Shown here one piece after another: positions 41,281-49,959 of a stretch of 64,000 bases of DNA. The DNA is from Planotetraspora silvatica (lineage in GTDB: Bacteria > Actinomycetota > Actinomycetes > Streptosporangiales > Streptosporangiaceae), in NCBI RefSeq assembly GCF_016863315.1, contig NZ_BOOQ01000040.1, positions 62,001 to 126,000 of the forward strand. The letters run 5' to 3'. The stretch's first letter is position 1; each line of letters begins with the position of its first letter. The notes under the pieces are model-generated. The model ran no database searches. It was given only the letters and a program-made list of their open reading frames with translations, and had not been told where the DNA came from. The position numbers and the translations under genes are program-made.

Positions 41281-42345
41281 TCAAGGCGATGAAAGATGTC
41301 GGGATGCCGGTCTCGGCAGCGGCGAGGCTGCCCGTCTGTCCGGCGAGGCGGCGAGGAGGGACACGGCGGCGGAGGTGCGGGCGTACAACACCGAACGGCC
41401 GGCCCGGTGGGCGCTGACCAGGCCCGCGTCGCGCAGCGCGGTGAGGTACTGGGACACCCCGGCCGGGGACAGGCCGGTGCGCCGGGCGAGTTCGGCGGTG
41501 GAGGCCGGGGCGTCCAGTTCGGCCAGCAGCCGGGTCCGCGAGCGGCCGAGGACGGCGGCGAGGGCGTCGAGCCCGGTGGTCGGCTGGGGTTCCCAGAGCG
41601 AGCCGATGCCGCGTGCCGGGTAGGCGAGTTGCGGCGGGTCCGGCGGCGTCACCCGGGTGAGCAATTCCGGCCCGGTGAAGACCGAGGGAATGAGCAGCAG
41701 TCCCGGGCCGGCCGTCTCACGGGACAGGGTCCGCTGCCGGCGGATCAGCCGCAGTGTGTCGTCATCCCAGCTCACCGAGGCGTGCAGCTCGTTGAAGAGG
41801 TGGGCCGCGCCGTGCTCGGCGACCTGCCGGGCCCGGTGGAAGACGTCGGCGTCGAGCACGGTCCGGATCCGCGCCCAGTAGGGGGCGAGCGCCAGCTCCC
41901 AATAGGTCTCGATCTCCTCCGCGACTCGCGCCATACGGTCCTGCGGCTCGGCGTAGAGGGTCCGCAGCCGGGGTCCCAGGCCTCCTTGGTGGCGCGACAG
42001 ACGGTCGAGGTCATGGCGGACCTGGCCGACGGGAGTGGCCAGGAGGCGGGTCAACTCCGCCGGCAGGGCGAGGGCCGGTCCGGTGGGAGCCGGATTGAGG
42101 AAGTCGGGGACGTAACCCGAGGTCGGGATCAGCTCGGCGAGCCACCCCCGGAACAGCCCGGCGGCGGCCACCCGTGGGCGCACCTGCTCGATCCAGGGGC
42201 GGTGCACGGCATGCGCCGCGCCGGAGCTCAGCAGCTTGAAGCTGGTCCCGACCTCCCACATCGGCGAGACGGCGAACCGCATCTGCGCCAGATCGCTCGC
42301 CGAGAACGCCAGCTCCGCCAGCGCGGCCACCTCCACGATTAACAC
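41281..42345 (-). CDS. DUF5937-type winged-helix regulator
   Basis: The start is GTG 42345 (MLIVEVAALAELAFSASDLA); an out-of-frame ATG overlaps it. The 354-aa protein has a long N-terminal DUF5937-like region (MRFAVSPMWEVGTSFKLLSS) and a C-terminal ArsR-type HTH (LARRTGLSPAGVSQYLTALR, DAGLVSAHRAGRSVLYARTS). It is divergent from the aldo-keto reductase gene with only 48 nt between starts, so that gene is the probable target. Confidence 0.9.
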   Translation of the reverse strand: MLIVEVAALAELAFSASDLAQMRFAVSPMWEVGTSFKLLSSGAAHAVHRPWIEQVRPRVAAAGLFRGWLAELIPTSGYVPDFLNPAPTGPALALPAELTRLLATPVGQVRHDLDRLSRHQGGLGPRLRTLYAEPQDRMARVAEEIETYWELALAPYWARIRTVLDADVFHRARQVAEHGAAHLFNELHASVSWDDDTLRLIRRQRTLSRETAGPGLLLIPSVFTGPELLTRVTPPDPPQLAYPARGIGSLWEPQPTTGLDALAAVLGRSRTRLLAELDAPASTAELARRTGLSPAGVSQYLTALRDAGLVSAHRAGRSVLYARTSAAVSLLAASPDRRAASPLPRPASRHLSSP

Positions 42346-42393
42346 ATGTCTGAATCAATGGCGGCCACCCTACCGCGCGGGGATCATTCCGGC

Positions 42394-43302
42394 ATGACCT
42401 CACAGACGATCACTGCGGCGGCATCGGGCACCTGGAAGCTCGGCGACATGGAGATCAACCGGATCGGGTTCGGCGCGATGCGCCTGACGCAGACCGGCGA
42501 GGCGCTCACCGCCGGCGCCACACCCCGCGACCGCGGCCAGGCCGTCAGCGTGCTGCGCCGAGCGGTCGAGCTCGGGGTGAACCACATCGACACCGCCGCG
42601 TTCTACTTCTCTCCGCTGCGGTCGGCCAACGAGCTGATCAACCGGGCACTCGCCCCCTACCCCGACGATCTCGTCATCGCCACCAAGGTCGGGCCCGGCC
42701 GGGACCCCTCCGGTGAATGGCTGCCCCACGCCACCCCCGAGCGACTGCGCGGTCAGGTCGAGGAGAACCTGCGCCAGCTCGGCCGTGACCATCTCGACGT
42801 GGTCAACCTGCGCATCGTCGGGACCGGCTCGATCGCCGAGCGTTTCGGCGCGCTGGCCGAACTGCGCGACGCCGGGCTCATCCGCCATCTCGGCATCTCC
42901 AACGTCACCCCCGGACACCTCGCCGAGGCCCAGTCCATCGCCCCGGTGGCATGCGTGCAGAACATGTACGGCATCGGCGTGCGGCCCGACCAGGACGAGT
43001 TCGTACGCGCCTGCGGTGAACAGGGAATCGCGTTCGTCCCGTTCTACGCGATCGCCGGCGCCGGGCGTACGGCGGGCACCACCGGCGCCGACGACGAGGA
43101 GGTGCTGGCCGTCGCGCGGGCACACGGGATGAGCGCGGCACAGGTCCGGCTGGCGTGGACGTTGCACCGCGGGCCGCACGTGCTGGCCATTCCCGGCACC
43201 GGCGACCCGGACCACCTGGCCGCCAACGTGGCCGCCGGCGCATTGCGTCTGTCCGAGGACGACCTGGCCCTCCTGGACTCCCTCCACCGGCGCCCTCGCT
43301 GA
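42394..43302 (+). CDS. Aldo/keto reductase
   Basis: The start chosen is ATG 42394 (MTSQTITAAASGTWKLGDME). The 302-aa TIM-barrel protein has GVNHIDTAAFY (catalytic Asp and Tyr), LVIATKVGPGRDPSGEWLPH (Lys), HLDVVNLRIVG and IPGTGDPDHLAANVAAG for NADPH. The usual catalytic His in the HxD segment appears replaced (VVNLRI), as in the YdbC-like subgroup. Its substrate is unknown. Confidence 0.93.
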   Translation: MTSQTITAAASGTWKLGDMEINRIGFGAMRLTQTGEALTAGATPRDRGQAVSVLRRAVELGVNHIDTAAFYFSPLRSANELINRALAPYPDDLVIATKVGPGRDPSGEWLPHATPERLRGQVEENLRQLGRDHLDVVNLRIVGTGSIAERFGALAELRDAGLIRHLGISNVTPGHLAEAQSIAPVACVQNMYGIGVRPDQDEFVRACGEQGIAFVPFYAIAGAGRTAGTTGADDEEVLAVARAHGMSAAQVRLAWTLHRGPHVLAIPGTGDPDHLAANVAAGALRLSEDDLALLDSLHRRPR

Positions 43303-43471
43303 TTGTTCGATCGTCTCGACGGGCCCCCGCGTGAGCGGACCAGTCCGTCACGCCGGCCGCGCCGGCCAGCTCAAGATCATCAAGTGTTTCCGCCGCCGAC
43401 GCCCCATCGGCGGGAGATCTGGATAGTGTGGGCCCGCCCCACATTCGGCCCGGCACCTGGATCGGAGCGAG

Positions 43472-43837
43472 ATGTTCGAGCACACCAGGGCGTTCAGCGG
43501 ATTCTCCGTGGACGACATCCCGGCGGCCAAGCGGTTCTACGGCGAGACCCTCGGCATCCGGGTGTCCGAGGAGAACGGCATGCTCACGCTGCACATCGCC
43601 GGCGACCGGAACACGCTGATCTACCCCAAGCCGGACCACACGCCGGCCACGTTCACGATCCTCAACTTCCCCGTCGACGACATCGAGTCCGCCGTCGACG
43701 AACTCGTCTCACGGGGAGTCCGCTTCGAGTTCTACGACGGTGCGGACGACAAGGGCATCTTCCGCCGCGTCGGACCGCCCATCGCCTGGTTCAAGGACCC
43801 CGCCGGCAACATCCTGTCGGTGCTCCAGCAGAGTTGA
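43472..43837 (+). CDS. VOC-family protein
   Basis: The 121-aa protein begins [20 protein letters not shown] and has one VOC module ([35 protein letters not shown]). The usual C-terminal metal-ligand Glu is replaced by Ser (NILSVL), so metal-dependent catalysis is doubtful. Its stop overlaps the start of the next gene (TTGA). The 169 bases before it hold no gene. Confidence 0.92.
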   Translation: MFEHTRAFSGFSVDDIPAAKRFYGETLGIRVSEENGMLTLHIAGDRNTLIYPKPDHTPATFTILNFPVDDIESAVDELVSRGVRFEFYDGADDKGIFRRVGPPIAWFKDPAGNILSVLQQS

Positions 43838-44796
43838 GCCCACCCGCCCCGGCCCGTGCCGAGAACCTTGATCATGCCCGGCGCGTCGCCGGTGCGGTGA
43901 TCGGTTCCGCGGTCGGTGACGCTCTGGGAGCCCCTTTCGAGTTCGGACCGGCAGGAGCGTTCTCCGCGCGCTTCCCCGTGCGCACGTCGAGGGATGAGAT
44001 GTGTGGTGGCGGCGGCTGGGACCCCGGTGAGGCCACCGACGACACACAGATGGCCGTTCTGATCGCGGAGTCGCTGCTGGAACGCCGTGGCCTGGACCTC
44101 CCCGACATGTTCGCCCGCTTCCAGAGGTGGGCGACGTCGGACCCGAAGGACATCGGCCTGCAGACCGAGGACGTCCTGACCAACGGCCTGGCATGGGACC
44201 GCGCAGCGGCGCACCACTTCCAGACCAACCAGCGAGCGGCGGGCAACGGCTCCCTGATGAGAGCCACGACCTCCGCGGTGTACTTCGCTCGCGATGGCCG
44301 GGAAGCCACCATGGACGCGGCTCGCCGCGTCGCCGCCCTCACTCACGGCGACCGCGCCGCCTGGGAGGGCACCGCCGTCTTCCACGAACTCGTCCGCGTG
44401 GCGCTGCGCGGTGGCGATCCGCTGGCCGCCCTCCCCGGCACCCTCACCCTCGTTCACCCTGACCACCGCCGCAGATATGCCACTGTCCTGGCCGATGATT
44501 GGCACCCCGATCAGGCGACAGAGTTCAACGGCGCCGTGTGGCCGTGCCTGGGCTCGGCCGTCTGGGCCTTCCGCACCACCACCTCCTACGAGGACGCGCT
44601 CCGCGCGGCGGTGGACCTCGGCGGTGACACCGACACCGTCGCCGCCGTCACGGGCGGGCTTGCGGGTGCGTATTACGGAGTGGACGCCATCCCTGCGCGT
44701 TGGACCGAACCTCTGCACGTTCCCCTGCCCGGCTTCGACGGCCGGGTACTGAGGCTGCCGGACCTGCTCGAGCTCGCACGTCGCCTCGCTAGCTGA
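43834..44796 (+). CDS. ADP-ribosylglycohydrolase (DraG/ARH3 family)
   Basis: No ATG or GTG gives a complete domain; the best start is TTG 43834, overlapping the VOC stop as TTGA and giving 320 aa. The protein has [20 protein letters not shown] near residue 20, the Mg-ligand motif [11 protein letters not shown] near residue 68, [11 protein letters not shown] near residue 135, and [20 protein letters not shown] near residue 270. These are all the catalytic metal-binding positions of the family. It should remove ADP-ribose from proteins or nucleic acid. No toxin partner is adjacent. Confidence 0.92.
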   Translation: MSPPAPARAENLDHARRVAGAVIGSAVGDALGAPFEFGPAGAFSARFPVRTSRDEMCGGGGWDPGEATDDTQMAVLIAESLLERRGLDLPDMFARFQRWATSDPKDIGLQTEDVLTNGLAWDRAAAHHFQTNQRAAGNGSLMRATTSAVYFARDGREATMDAARRVAALTHGDRAAWEGTAVFHELVRVALRGGDPLAALPGTLTLVHPDHRRRYATVLADDWHPDQATEFNGAVWPCLGSAVWAFRTTTSYEDALRAAVDLGGDTDTVAAVTGGLAGAYYGVDAIPARWTEPLHVPLPGFDGRVLRLPDLLELARRLAS

Positions 44797-44836
44797 ACGA
44801 CCTGTCTGCCCTGATCAGGTGCGAGCGCCGCCGCCG

Positions 44837-45370
44837 TCAGGTGAGGGCGGCCGGGACCGGTACGTCGAGGTACTCGAGCAGTGCGGCGAGTTCCCGGTCG
44901 AGTTCGAGGCCGACCTCGGTGATGTCCGGACTGCCGAAGCTGGAGAAGTGGCTGCTGGGCTGCTCCACCGTGAACCAGGTCTCACCCGCGGCGTCCTCGT
45001 GGATCGTTGTGCGGAGCGGGGCGTACAGCAGGATGGCGGGATTGTGGTGGAACATCCGCTGGGCGATCGTATGGTTGCCCATCAGGTATTCGACGCAGCG
45101 CAACCGGTCCCCCGCCAGCCGCATGAGCGCGTTGAAGTCTCCCGCCCAGTAGATGATGAACGTGTGCGGGGCGTTCTCGGCCGTCGCCTGGAGAATGGTG
45201 TCCCAGTCGGCCTCGTCCTCGACGAGCCGCCTGAAGCGTTCGGCCTCGAATCGGGGGACGGCGCTCTCGTACCTGGCGCGGAAGACGTCGAACGGCTCGC
45301 CGACCGCGATGGACAGGCGATTCACCCGATGCGGCACGGTTTCGATTCTGTTGTGCACCGACTGGCTCAT
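44837..45370 (-). CDS. DUF302-family protein
   Basis: The start chosen is ATG 45370 (MSQSVHNRIETVPHRVNRLS). The 177-aa protein shows a DUF302-like pattern: RFEAERFRRLVEDEADWDTI and VEYLMGNHTIAQRMFHHNPA, followed by ILLYAPLRTTIHEDAAGETW. The assignment rests on overall pattern and is tentative. It is monocistronic. Confidence 0.7.
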   Translation of the reverse strand: MSQSVHNRIETVPHRVNRLSIAVGEPFDVFRARYESAVPRFEAERFRRLVEDEADWDTILQATAENAPHTFIIYWAGDFNALMRLAGDRLRCVEYLMGNHTIAQRMFHHNPAILLYAPLRTTIHEDAAGETWFTVEQPSSHFSSFGSPDITEVGLELDRELAALLEYLDVPVPAALT

Positions 45371-45612
45371 GATTCCTCCGACTCCTTGGTCCACGTTCCG
45401 GGGCGCGGGCGTCATGGATCGCTCGGGGCGGGTGAACCAGGCCGGCACCTCTATGGCGGGGGCGACGTCGTTCGCGGGTCCACACGTACGAGGCCGGGCG
45501 CGGCGACGGGGCCCTCGTCGACGTGTTATGTGACCGCTCGCCGGTCCGAAACGCCTCGTCGGCCGACCCTTTGCCGACCATGGCCGGGTTTTTGCGATGG
45601 AGCGGCCCTTAT

Positions 45613-45659
45613 AAGCAACTCATGTTGACTATCTCCAGATTAGTCAATTAATGTTGCTT
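45613..45659. promoter_or_regulatory. 47-bp palindrome and promoter of the HTH/Clp-N operon
   Basis: AAGCAAC (45613-45619) pairs with GTTGCTT (45653-45659), and TTGACTA (45625-45631) with TAGTCAA (45641-45647), all centred on 45636. TTGACT and TAATGT (45649-45654) with an 18-base spacer form the promoter inside it, so the start site would be at about the ATG at 45662 and the message leaderless. A protein bound here would shut the promoter. Confidence 0.8.
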
Positions 45660-45661
45660 AC

Positions 45662-45898
45662 ATGCCCGCGACCGACATCCCCGTCCCCCAGGACCCTGCC
45701 GACGCGCTGGCGGCCGTAGTGGCACTACGGCGCCTGGCCGACCAGCTGGAGGACGCCGCCGTCGAACAGGCGATGCGCGCGGGCTGGAGCTGGCCGCACG
45801 TCGCCGAGGCACTCGGCGTGACCCGTCAAGCCGTCCACAGGAAGCACGCCAAGCGGCTCATCGCCGCGGGCGTCAAGCTGAGGAGACGTTCACCATGA
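45662..45898 (+). CDS. Small HTH regulator paired with a Clp-N protein
   Basis: The 78-aa protein has a helical N-terminal half (DALAAVVALRRLADQLEDAA) and a C-terminal HTH (AGWSWPHVAEALGVTRQAVH, RKHAKRLIAAGVKLRRR). It overlaps the next gene as ATGA. The palindrome covering its promoter suggests it represses its own operon. Such HTH plus Clp-N gene pairs recur in actinomycetes, to my memory, without a known function. Confidence 0.88.
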   Translation: MPATDIPVPQDPADALAAVVALRRLADQLEDAAVEQAMRAGWSWPHVAEALGVTRQAVHRKHAKRLIAAGVKLRRRSP

Positions 45899-46380
45899 GC
45901 CCGTTCGACGAGTACATCCATACGATCATCATGGAAGGAGCGGTCGAGGCGCAGAGGCACGGATCAGCCACGGTCGAGGCGCAGCATCTGCTGCTGGCCG
46001 TCGCGGCCCAGGAGGGCACCGCCCCGCAGCGCGTCCTGGCCGCCGCCGGCCTCGACCACGAGGCGATCCAGGCTGCTCTCGACCGGGAGTTCGACCACAG
46101 CCTGAGCACGGTCGGAGTGTTCCGCGACTCCTTCGGCCTCTCCCGGCCGAGCGCCACACTCAAGCGCCTGCCCACCATGGGCGCGACGGGCAAGCTCGCC
46201 CTTGAGCGCGGCTTCGCCTCGGTTCCCCGCAAGAAGGACCTGCGGTCGGCGCACGTACTGCTCGGAATCCTGCAGGCCGAGGCCGGCACGGTGCCACGCG
46301 CCCTGGCCCTGGCGGGCGTCGACCGTACGGACCTGCTGACCCGCGTCCAAGACACCATCACCGACGACGACAGCGAGTAA
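45895..46380 (+). CDS. Stand-alone Clp N-terminal domain protein
   Basis: The 161-aa protein is made of two Clp-N repeats: IIMEGAVEAQRHGSATVEAQ with HLLLAVAAQEGTAPQRVLAA, then GKLALERGFASVPRKKDLRS with AHVLLGILQAEAGTVPRALA. No AAA domain follows. In ClpA/C the domain binds substrates and adaptors, so this could be an adaptor or a sensor that controls the HTH protein. It is the second gene of the operon. Confidence 0.92.
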   Translation: MSPFDEYIHTIIMEGAVEAQRHGSATVEAQHLLLAVAAQEGTAPQRVLAAAGLDHEAIQAALDREFDHSLSTVGVFRDSFGLSRPSATLKRLPTMGATGKLALERGFASVPRKKDLRSAHVLLGILQAEAGTVPRALALAGVDRTDLLTRVQDTITDDDSE

Positions 46381-46517
46381 CGAGTCGCCGGCGGCAGAGC
46401 CATGCCTGACCCCCGCCGTCTCCGACCGTTCTTCCATGCCCAAGGAGGCAGAATGTCCATGTTCCATGCCCGCACAGGCCTGCTCGCCGGCGCGCCGACT
46501 GTGGCCGGGAGCGCCTG

Positions 46518-47552
46518 ATGACCCCCGCGGCCGACCGCGGCCGAGGCCACGCCGACATTCAGCACGCGCTCGACCAGGTCGTGGCCGACGGGGGCGGCCC
46601 CGGCATGGTCGCCGAGATCAGAGACGGCCACGCGACACCGTGGTTCGGCACGGCGGGGGTGGCCGACATGACGACCGGCCGTAAACGCCAACCAGGTGAG
46701 CACTTTCGCGTCGGCAGCTTCACCAAGGCGTTCACCGGCACGGTGGTCCTGCAACTGGCGGCCGAAGGAAAGCCGGCCCTCGATGACACGGTGGCCAAGT
46801 GGCTGCCCGGCGTCGTGGAGGAGTCCCTCGGCGCGGACGGCACCGAGATCACCATCAGGCAACTGCTCAACCACACCAGCGGACTCCCCGACGCAATCCT
46901 CGGCCAGGAGACCCCGCGCCCCGAAGAGCCAGGGAAGCGCTTCATCTACTCCAAGGTCAACTACAACCTCGCGGGAATGATCGTCGAGAGTGCGACAGGC
47001 TCGACTCTCGCGGATGAGATCGAGCGCCGCATCGCCCGCCCGCTGCGTCTGACGGGGACCTACCTCCCAGGCGATGAACAGACGATCCGCGACCCGCATG
47101 CGCGGCACTACTCGAAGCTGGGACGGACCGGCCCCGACGCGGAGATCCACGACGTGACCGAAATGGACCTGAGCTGGGCCTGGGCCGCCGGCGGCATGAT
47201 CTCGACGACCTCGGATCTGCACCTGTTCCTGAGCGCGCTGCTGCACGGCCGCCTCCTCCCTCCCGCCCAGCAGAAGGAGATGTTCACCACCGTGTCGACG
47301 GAAGGCTCGGGCTGGGTCCCGAACACCAGGTACGGCCTCGGCGTCTACTCCCAGACGCTTCCGTGCGGGGTCACAGTCTGGGGCGGCGGCGGCTTCATCC
47401 AGGGCTCGATGTCGTACGTGATGGGCAACCGCCAGGGCACCCACACGATGGTGAGCAACCTGAACGGCGACTGGAACGACTTCCTGGAGACCTTCACCAA
47501 GCTCTTCGAGACGGGCTTCTGCCCGGAATCCCCCCGAAACCCGGCCTCGTAA
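46518..47552 (+). CDS. Beta-lactamase-family serine hydrolase / D-Ala-D-Ala carboxypeptidase-like
   Basis: The open frame starts at ATG 46518 and encodes 344 aa with SFTKAFTG (SxxK) near residue 69, YSKVNYNLAG (YxN region) near residue 150, and WGGGGFIQGSMSY near residue 293. Upstream a strong AAGGAGG serves another ATG at 46453, whose 21-codon frame (MSMFHARTGLLAGAPTVAGS) ends in TGATG at this start. That piece looks like a signal-peptide remnant put out of frame, so the enzyme may have lost export or rely on coupled re-initiation. Confidence 0.88.
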   Translation: MTPAADRGRGHADIQHALDQVVADGGGPGMVAEIRDGHATPWFGTAGVADMTTGRKRQPGEHFRVGSFTKAFTGTVVLQLAAEGKPALDDTVAKWLPGVVEESLGADGTEITIRQLLNHTSGLPDAILGQETPRPEEPGKRFIYSKVNYNLAGMIVESATGSTLADEIERRIARPLRLTGTYLPGDEQTIRDPHARHYSKLGRTGPDAEIHDVTEMDLSWAWAAGGMISTTSDLHLFLSALLHGRLLPPAQQKEMFTTVSTEGSGWVPNTRYGLGVYSQTLPCGVTVWGGGGFIQGSMSYVMGNRQGTHTMVSNLNGDWNDFLETFTKLFETGFCPESPRNPAS

Positions 47553-47645
47553 CTCGGCGGTACGGGACAGCCGCCGGCGGGACGGTGCGCAGCCACACCG
47601 CCGAAGGCGGCAGCCCCGTCACGGCCGAGGAACCAGGCGAATTCA

Positions 47646-48260
47646 GTGGAGAAGCAGCGGATCGGCGGAGGCCCGCGTTCATACGACATGGACGGTGAAA
47701 CCTTACGACTGACGGAGCGGGTGCCCCAGGCGCCCACTCCGTCAGTCCTGATCCCCGGCTCCCCCGACGTCGAGGTGGTCGCCCTCTATCGCGACCACCG
47801 GCTCCACCTGGTCCGGCTGGCGGTGCTCCTCGTCGGTGACCAGGAGACAGCCGAGGACATCGTGCAGGACGTGTTCGCCCGGCTGCACGGCAAGTGGCGG
47901 CCGGGCGTCACGACACTCGCGTACGTGAGGACCTGTGTCCTGAACGCCGCCCGATCGGTGCTCCGCCGCAGGGCGGTCGCCCTGCGGCGGACCGAGCGGG
48001 TCACGGACCTGGTCGACTCCGCGGAGACCGCCGCGTTGGTCGGAGAGTCACGACGAGAGGTGCTGGTGGCGCTCGGCCGGTTGCCGCGACGCCAGCGAGA
48101 GGCCCTGGTCCTGCGCTACTACCTCGACCTGCCCGAGTCCGAGATCGCGGAGATCATGCGCGTCAGGCGGAGCACGGTCAGGTCCACGACCGCACGAGCC
48201 CTGGCCAGGCTGCTCCGCGAACTGGGAGACGGACAAGACGAATCTGGAGAGGACGTATGA
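47646..48260 (+). CDS. ECF sigma factor (SigE/SigM-like)
   Basis: The 204-aa protein contains sigma region 2 (VVALYRDHRLHLVRLAVLLV, AEDIVQDVFARLHGKWRPG) and region 4 (LGRLPRRQREALVLRYYLDL, PESEIAEIMRVRRSTVRSTT). The first 15 or so codons are uncertain; ATG 47688 is another possible start. It overlaps the downstream membrane-protein gene by ATGA, the position normally held by an anti-sigma factor. Confidence 0.93.
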   Translation: MEKQRIGGGPRSYDMDGETLRLTERVPQAPTPSVLIPGSPDVEVVALYRDHRLHLVRLAVLLVGDQETAEDIVQDVFARLHGKWRPGVTTLAYVRTCVLNAARSVLRRRAVALRRTERVTDLVDSAETAALVGESRREVLVALGRLPRRQREALVLRYYLDLPESEIAEIMRVRRSTVRSTTARALARLLRELGDGQDESGEDV

Positions 48261-48910
48261 GCGCCATCGAGGATCGACTGCGTGACGCCATGGCCGCCCG
48301 CGCGCGGACCGTCCGGGACGACGACCTCCCGTTGCCCGCGCCGCGTGCCGGAGGAGGCCGATTCAAGATCGCCGCCGCGGCTCTGGCCGTGACCGTGACG
48401 GCTTTCGGGTTGGTACGGCTCGCGTCGCCGTCCCCGGAACCGCAGGAGGAGAGCACCCTCGCCGTATCCCTGAGCGCCGTCGAGTCATCCGGTAGGCCTG
48501 TGGTGTCGGTCTTCCTCTGCATGGAGGACGACGTCTTCGCGAGTTGCAAGAGCGGCGAGGCGACCGATGCGGAACGGGAGAAGCTTCGGCGGGCGCTGGA
48601 GAGACGGCCCGACGTGGAAAGTGTCTCCTTCGAAGACCAGCAGCAGGCATGGGAGAACTTCCGCAGGAACATGACCGACAAGCCGGAACTCTTATGGACG
48701 GTCGTCCCGTCGGACCTTCCCGAGGCCTTCCGCATCCAGGTCAGACCGGGTGCGGACTTCTCCGCCGTGGCCCGGGCCGCGAGTGGGTTCCCCGGCGTGT
48801 CCAACAGCGTCGACGGTGCCTGCATCGCCGACAGCCTCTCCGCGTGGGGATCGGTCAAGAGGTGGCTGGGATCGAAGGACGAGTGTTCCTTCGGGGGCAC
48901 GGGACGGTGA
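48257..48910 (+). CDS. Membrane protein with FtsX-extracellular-domain-like region, possible anti-sigma
   Basis: The 217-aa protein has a short cytoplasmic N-terminus, one membrane segment at about residues 36-54 (IAAAALAVTVTAFGLVRLA) and an external domain. That domain (VVSVFLCMEDDVFASCKSGE, ERRPDVESVSFEDQQQAWEN, SDLPEAFRIQVRPGADFSAV) resembles the FtsX ECD. There is no zinc-binding anti-sigma motif. Its coupling to the ECF sigma gene suggests it signals cell-wall state to that factor, an inference from position. Confidence 0.85.
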   Translation: MSAIEDRLRDAMAARARTVRDDDLPLPAPRAGGGRFKIAAAALAVTVTAFGLVRLASPSPEPQEESTLAVSLSAVESSGRPVVSVFLCMEDDVFASCKSGEATDAEREKLRRALERRPDVESVSFEDQQQAWENFRRNMTDKPELLWTVVPSDLPEAFRIQVRPGADFSAVARAASGFPGVSNSVDGACIADSLSAWGSVKRWLGSKDECSFGGTGR

Positions 48911-49003
48911 CCTGACCCGTCGGGCGGAACGGCGGCCTGCCCATCGGCCGCGATGTCCGGCGCCGGGATAACTCGTTGCCGGTCCGAGAGCAGGTTGGGC
49001 AGC

Positions 49004-49888
49004 ATGGCGGCCATGCGACGCAGCGAGTACGCCGGTCCCGTGGCGCTGCGCGCCATGCAGGCTCTGGCCGTCCGGAGTTTCCCCGCGACCGGATATCGGC
49101 ACATCGGTGACCTCACCTGGAACTGGTGTCTGTCCCTCGACCGGGAAGCCGAATGCCCGACGGCGATCTGGACACACGGGGACCGGACGCTGGCGTGGGG
49201 GTGGCTGGAATCGCCTGACGGCCTGATGCTCCAGGTGGATCCCGGCCACCCCGAACTGGCCGACGAGGTGCTCGACTGGGCCGAACGGGTGGCCGCCGGC
49301 CCGCTGAGTGCCGAGGTCGCCGAGACCGAACCGCATCTGGCCGCCGCGCTGGAACGGCGCGGCTACGCCCGTGCCGCCGATGGCCCTTTCATGGTGTGTC
49401 TCGACCGTCCGCTCATCGATCTGCCGGATGCGCCCCGCCTGCCGGACGATTACACGATGCGAGCCCAGCGGGACCACGCCGACGTGGCCGGGCGGGCCGC
49501 GGCGCACCGCGCCGCCTTCGGGTCGACCCGGGTCACAGCCGAGCGGCACGCCCGCATGAGGGAGACGTGGCCCTACCGCCCCGAACTGGACCTCGTCGTG
49601 GTGTCACCCGCCGGTGACGTCGTGGCCTACTGCCAGGGCTGGTACGACGAGGCCAACGGAACCGGCGAGTTCGAACCGGTCGGCACACATCCGGGCCACC
49701 GTCGCCTCGGCCTCGCCCGCTCCGTCTGCACCGCCGTACTGCATGCCTTCGCCGATGCGGGCGGCCGGCGCGCCGTCGTCTACTCGCGCGGAGACGCCGC
49801 CTATCCCCTCCCCAAACGGCTCTACGAGTCCATGGGCTTCCGCGCGTACACCCGGACCCACACCTATACGGGGCCCGCGGGCGCGTGA
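49004..49888 (+). CDS. GNAT-family acetyltransferase
   Basis: The start chosen is ATG 49004; ATG 49013 is equally possible. The 294-aa protein resembles mycothiol synthase-like tandem GNATs. The C-terminal domain has FEPVGTHPGHRRLGLARSVC for acetyl-CoA near residue 225 and PLPKRLYESMGFRAYTRTHT near the end. The N-terminal half (LTWNWCLSLDREAECPTAIW) is probably a degenerate GNAT domain. The substrate is unknown. Confidence 0.92.
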   Translation: MAAMRRSEYAGPVALRAMQALAVRSFPATGYRHIGDLTWNWCLSLDREAECPTAIWTHGDRTLAWGWLESPDGLMLQVDPGHPELADEVLDWAERVAAGPLSAEVAETEPHLAAALERRGYARAADGPFMVCLDRPLIDLPDAPRLPDDYTMRAQRDHADVAGRAAAHRAAFGSTRVTAERHARMRETWPYRPELDLVVVSPAGDVVAYCQGWYDEANGTGEFEPVGTHPGHRRLGLARSVCTAVLHAFADAGGRRAVVYSRGDAAYPLPKRLYESMGFRAYTRTHTYTGPAGA

Positions 49889-49959
49889 CCGCGGGGTCTC
49901 CTCCCCCCCGCCGAACTGGCCGAGCGGGTGCGCGCGGTTGTGCCCGCGGAGGGGCCCCG

